This document shows positions 61,589 to 64,000 of a stretch of DNA of 64,000 bases, in pieces. How positions within the stretch are numbered: the stretch's first letter is position 1; each line of letters opens with the position of its first letter. Position numbers and translations under genes: made by a program. The notes under the pieces are model-generated. The model was not told the origin of the DNA, did no database searches, and saw nothing but the letters and a program-made list of their open reading frames with translations. The DNA comes from Clostridia bacterium (GTDB lineage Bacteria > Bacillota > Clostridia > Oscillospirales > Acutalibacteraceae): contig CAAEIG010000234.1 of assembly GCA_900755895.1 (NCBI GenBank), positions 1 through 64,000 on the forward strand, given 5' to 3'.

Positions 61589-62296
61589 ATGAACGAGAAA
61601 AAATACCTTGTGTGCGAGCGCCGCAGTGTGTTTGCTCTGCTGACCCTCAGCGCCGGTATGATGGGCGCTTACACGTTTAATTTGCGGGGCGGCGTGTTCT
61701 GCAATGCCCAAACCGCCAATGTGGTTTTGATGGCCATTGCCTTTGGCAAAGGCAACTGGTCCGGCGGCGCCTATTACCTCATCCCGATCACGGCCTATTT
61801 GGCCGGAGCCTTTTTGTCGGAAATCCTTCCTTCCCCGGTGCGGAGATTGGGCTTTCTCCGGTGGGATACTTACTTGGTGGCTTTTGAAGTAGCTGTTCTG
61901 TTTCTCATAGGGTTCATTCCTCTTTCATGGCCTCACCATGTGGTGCAGGTGCTGGTGAATTTTATCGCCTCCATGCAGTACAACACCTTCCGCCAGGCGG
62001 AGGGGATTCCCATGGCTACCACCTTCTGCACCAACCAGCTGCGTCAGGTGGGCATTGGCTTTGCAAAAATGGTCCGCAAAGGTGACCGGGAGGCTCTTTC
62101 CCGCGCCCTGTTTTTCCTGGGGATGCTGGGTTGTTTCTTTGCAGGTGGTGTTGCCTCCACCGTGTGCTGCTGGCTGTTTTCCGCCAAAGCGATCTGGCTC
62201 AATCTGATTCCCTTGGGAATTGTACTGGTGCGCTTAATCCGTGCGGATCTTATTGAGGAAAAGGAGCTACTTTCCCAAAAGCCCTCGGGCCATTAA
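61589..62296 (+). CDS. YoaK/DUF1275 membrane protein
   Basis: A 235-residue membrane protein with six hydrophobic helices. NLRGGVFCNAQTANVVLMAI at about residues 31-50 and TTFCTNQLRQVGIGF are the conserved DUF1275 (YoaK) motifs. The family's transport or sensor role is unknown. GGGGGAAC before the ATG. Confidence 0.85.
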   Translation: MNEKKYLVCERRSVFALLTLSAGMMGAYTFNLRGGVFCNAQTANVVLMAIAFGKGNWSGGAYYLIPITAYLAGAFLSEILPSPVRRLGFLRWDTYLVAFEVAVLFLIGFIPLSWPHHVVQVLVNFIASMQYNTFRQAEGIPMATTFCTNQLRQVGIGFAKMVRKGDREALSRALFFLGMLGCFFAGGVASTVCCWLFSAKAIWLNLIPLGIVLVRLIRADLIEEKELLSQKPSGH

Positions 62297-62312
62297 AACT
62301 CTGCCAAGGATC

Positions 62313-62341
62313 TTGCTTCCTGTCCAGATCTGCGCTATACT
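62313..62341 (+). promoter_or_regulatory. Promoter of the aldo/keto reductase gene
   Basis: TTGCTT (62313-62318), 17 bp, TATACT (62336-62341), 36 bp before ATG 62377. Confidence 0.72.
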
Positions 62342-62376
62342 AAAAATAAATCGTTTCGCGTTGGGAGGCGTTGAAA

Positions 62377-63294
62377 ATGAAGAGCATAAACTTGGGCGGC
62401 AGCGGTCTCATGGGGTCCGCCATTGGATTGGGCTGTATGCGCATCAGCTCTATGAGCAGGGAGGAACTGTCCCGCCACATTCACACCGCATTGGACTGCG
62501 GCGTCACTTTTTTTGACCACGCCGACATCTACGGCGGCGGAGAGAGCGAGCGGCTCTTTGGCAGTGTGTTGGCCAGCGAGCCCGGTTTGCGGGACCAGCT
62601 GGTGCTCCAGAGCAAATGCGGTATCCGCCCCAATATGTTGGACCTGTCCAAGGAGCATATCTTGGAGAGTGTGGACGGCATTCTGCAGCGCCTGGGCACG
62701 GACCGCTTAGATGTGTTGCTGCTTCATCGGCCGGATGTCCTGATAGAGCCGGACCAAGTGGCAGAGGCCTTTGACCGTCTGGAGCAAAGCGGCAAAGTGC
62801 TGCACTTTGGAGTGAGCAATTTCACATCCCGGCAAATTGAGCTGCTTCAAAGCGGGTTGAAACAAAAGCTGTTGGTCAATCAAATGCAGTTTGGCATTAT
62901 GTGCCCTGGACTGGTTGCCCACGGTTTGGAGGCCAACACTCAGATGCCTCATGCAGCGGACCGGGACGGCGAGGTGCTGGATTACTGCAGGCTCAAAGGG
63001 ATTACAATCCAGGCCTGGTCGCCCTTCCAGTACGGCTTTTTTGGAGGGACCTTCCTGGACAACGATCAGTTCCCTGAGTTAAACCAGACCCTCCAAGAGG
63101 TGGGCGACACCTATGGTGTGTCCAAGGGGGCTGTGGCCGCTGCGTGGATCCTGCGGCATCCGGCGAACATCCAGGTGATCCTGGGCACAACAAAGCCGGA
63201 GCGCGTCCGGGATATCGCCGCCGGCTCGGAGATCAGGCTCTCTCGGGAGGAGTGGTACCGGATCTACCTGGCTGCGGGGAATAAGATTCCATAA
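62377..63294 (+). CDS. Aldo/keto reductase (YdhF-like)
   Basis: A 305-residue NADPH-dependent TIM-barrel reductase. GVTFFDHADIYGGG carries the catalytic Asp and Tyr, the Lys lies in LVLQSKCGI and the His in DVLLLHRPD. The tail region WILRHPANIQVILGTTKPERV is also typical. It reduces aldehydes or ketones; the substrate is unknown. ATG 62377 is 8 nt after GGGAGG; TTG 62371 is an alternative. Confidence 0.9.
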   Translation: MKSINLGGSGLMGSAIGLGCMRISSMSREELSRHIHTALDCGVTFFDHADIYGGGESERLFGSVLASEPGLRDQLVLQSKCGIRPNMLDLSKEHILESVDGILQRLGTDRLDVLLLHRPDVLIEPDQVAEAFDRLEQSGKVLHFGVSNFTSRQIELLQSGLKQKLLVNQMQFGIMCPGLVAHGLEANTQMPHAADRDGEVLDYCRLKGITIQAWSPFQYGFFGGTFLDNDQFPELNQTLQEVGDTYGVSKGAVAAAWILRHPANIQVILGTTKPERVRDIAAGSEIRLSREEWYRIYLAAGNKIP

Positions 63295-63385
63295 GGCTGG
63301 TCCTGTGTTAAGCATACTTTAGGTAGTAAAAAGAGGTTGCCAAAATGGGGAGTTTTCCCTTTTTTGCAGGCCGTTGTAAGAGCTC

Positions 63386-63414
63386 TTGCAATTTTGTCGA
63401 AATAGGTGTATACT
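63386..63414 (+). promoter_or_regulatory. Promoter of thiS-thiF with an embedded 0A box
   Basis: TTGCAA (63386-63391), 17 bp, TATACT (63409-63414). TGTCGAA (63395-63401), the perfect 0A-box heptamer, lies in the spacer, a position that would favour repression. Confidence 0.7.
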
Positions 63415-63433
63415 TATAAACAACAATTTAATA

Positions 63434-63520
63434 AACGGGAGCTTGTATTACAGGCTGAGAGGAAGGTGTGACCTTCGACCGAGAACCTGATTTGGATAAT
63501 GCCAACGTAGGGATGCCTGA
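63434..63520 (+). ncRNA. TPP riboswitch (THI-box)
   Basis: The conserved core is visible as ACAGGCTGAGAGGA, then CCGAGAACCTGATTTGGAT and AATGCCAACGTAGGGAT, the hallmark of the TPP aptamer. It controls the thiamine genes that follow through the terminator at 63552-63585. Boundaries are approximate. Confidence 0.95.
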
Positions 63521-63551
63521 TATAAGGATATTGGGAAGAGTGCTGTCTATG

Positions 63552-63585
63552 AAAGGAAGTTACCAAATCGGTGACTTCCTTTTTT
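63552..63585 (+). terminator. TPP-controlled terminator before thiS
   Basis: AAAGGAAGTTACC pairs with GGTGACTTCCTTT (one wobble), followed by a T tract. This is the off state of the riboswitch. Confidence 0.88.
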
Positions 63586-63603
63586 GTTTTTGGAGGTGTT
63601 TTT

Positions 63604-63798
63604 ATGGTAAAGATCAATGGCGAGGAATTGGATGTTGCAGGAAGGACCGTAGCGGAATACCTTGCAGCGACAAAATATGATCCAAAACGAATTGCAGTGG
63701 AGCGCAACGGAGAGATTGTCCTCAAATCGCAGTATAGCGAAACCGTTTTGAAGGATGGTGACAGCGTAGAGGTTGTCAGTTTTGTGGGAGGTGGTTAA
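63604..63798 (+). CDS. thiS: Sulfur carrier protein ThiS
   Basis: A 64-residue ubiquitin-like protein: MVKINGEELDVAGRTVAEYL, with SVEVVSFVGGG at the C-terminus. The C-terminal Gly-Gly is adenylated by ThiF and carries sulfur for the thiazole ring. ATG 63604 is 7 nt after GGAGG. The thiF start overlaps its stop (TAATG). Confidence 0.94.
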   Translation: MVKINGEELDVAGRTVAEYLAATKYDPKRIAVERNGEIVLKSQYSETVLKDGDSVEVVSFVGGG

Positions 63799-64000
63799 TG
63801 GGGATGCCAACGAAAGAAGAATGGGAGAAGGCATTAGCCGATCGTCACGGAGAGGAGTTGCAAGAGAAATTTGCTTCGGCAACGGTTGCAATCTGCGGAC
63901 TTGGTGGACTTGGCTCAAATATAGCCATATCCCTTGCCCGCTCAGGGATTGGAAAACTGATCCTCATTGACTTTGACCGTGTGGATATCACCAATTTGCA
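63798..64000 (+). CDS. thiF: Adenylyltransferase ThiF, N-terminal fragment at window edge
   Basis: The 67 codons visible before the window ends encode MGMPTKEEWEKALADRHG and then ATVAICGLGGLGSNIAISLA, RSGIGKLILIDFDRVDI, the glycine-rich ATP site of ThiF/MoeB/E1-like enzymes that activate ThiS. Its ATG overlaps the thiS stop. The rest lies outside the window. Confidence 0.92.
   Translation, partial: MGMPTKEEWEKALADRHGEELQEKFASATVAICGLGGLGSNIAISLARSGIGKLILIDFDRVDITNL

Larger units (their letters stand above)
63295..63603 (+). other. 309-nt leader region of thiS
   Basis: Contains the thi promoter, the TPP riboswitch and a terminator. The aptamer is described as a separate entry. No other gene. 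Confidence 0.85.

Noticed and set aside
63414..63725. Reverse frame across the TPP riboswitch and thiS
   Set aside because: It lies over a conserved aptamer and the thiS gene on the other strand.

Overview
The window reads as a chromosome segment of a spore-forming, G+C-rich member of the Clostridia. Gene content and protein style (Spo0A, SpoIVB and an uninterrupted SigK, a VOR-type 2-oxoacid:ferredoxin oxidoreductase, EutH, many TTG starts, strong Shine-Dalgarno sites) suggest Oscillospirales, near Flavonifractor/Oscillibacter-like gut bacteria. The family-level placement is inference. No rRNA, tRNA, CRISPR, phage or insertion sequence was seen; gene density is about one gene per kb.

Layout. 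0-7 kb: ABC-F ATPase, membrane MutS-like ATPase and mtaB as a + strand operon, then an MFS transporter convergent with nrdR. 7-16 kb: DUF1836 and TIM-barrel isomerase genes, pcrA helicase, a zinc-ribbon membrane protein, a Cys-rich protein, a marR/HEAT pair sharing an operator-like palindrome, ArsC-like and atypical Fic genes, and an EamA transporter. 16-22 kb: a signalling block (GGDEF cyclase, response regulator/HD-GYP, Hpt, sensor hybrid kinase). 22-28 kb: a divergent AraC regulator/GH31 pair and a CsoR/P-type metal ATPase pair with a clear operator. 28-36 kb: an orphan chemoreceptor, the ddl-murI-DUF1934-argS operon, a hypothetical gene and a YczE-like membrane protein. 36-40 kb: rpmG-secE-nusG-rplKA, then rplJL behind its own promoter and L10 leader. 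rplL ends at a terminator and is not followed by rpoB. 40-50 kb: GH27 galactosidase, small proteins, a four-gene reverse operon with dtd, aldose epimerase and MazG-like genes, and a heterodimeric ABC exporter. 50-54 kb: sporulation genes spo0A and spoIVB with an unrelated DUF4304 gene between them. 54-58 kb: MinD-like P-loop protein and 2-oxoacid oxidoreductase subunits. 58-64 kb: sigK, a peptidase-eutH operon, DUF1275 and aldo/keto reductase genes, and a TPP riboswitch controlling thiS-thiF at the right edge.

The most notable observation is that Spo0A has Glu at the phospho-acceptor position (residue 56) and Ser at the conserved Lys position (residue 108), while its DNA-binding domain looks normal. 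This suggests a sporulation master regulator that does not use ordinary aspartyl phosphorylation. Perfect 0A-box heptamers occur in at least four intergenic sites, one overlapping the -35 of a promoter that would run antisense to spo0A. Other leads are a MarR operator shared with a HEAT-repeat gene, a Fic protein lacking key motif residues, a soluble-looking protein carrying a decarboxylase beta-subunit-like glycine motif, a Cys-rich possible spore-layer protein, and a tandem hexamer array resembling a PhoP box.
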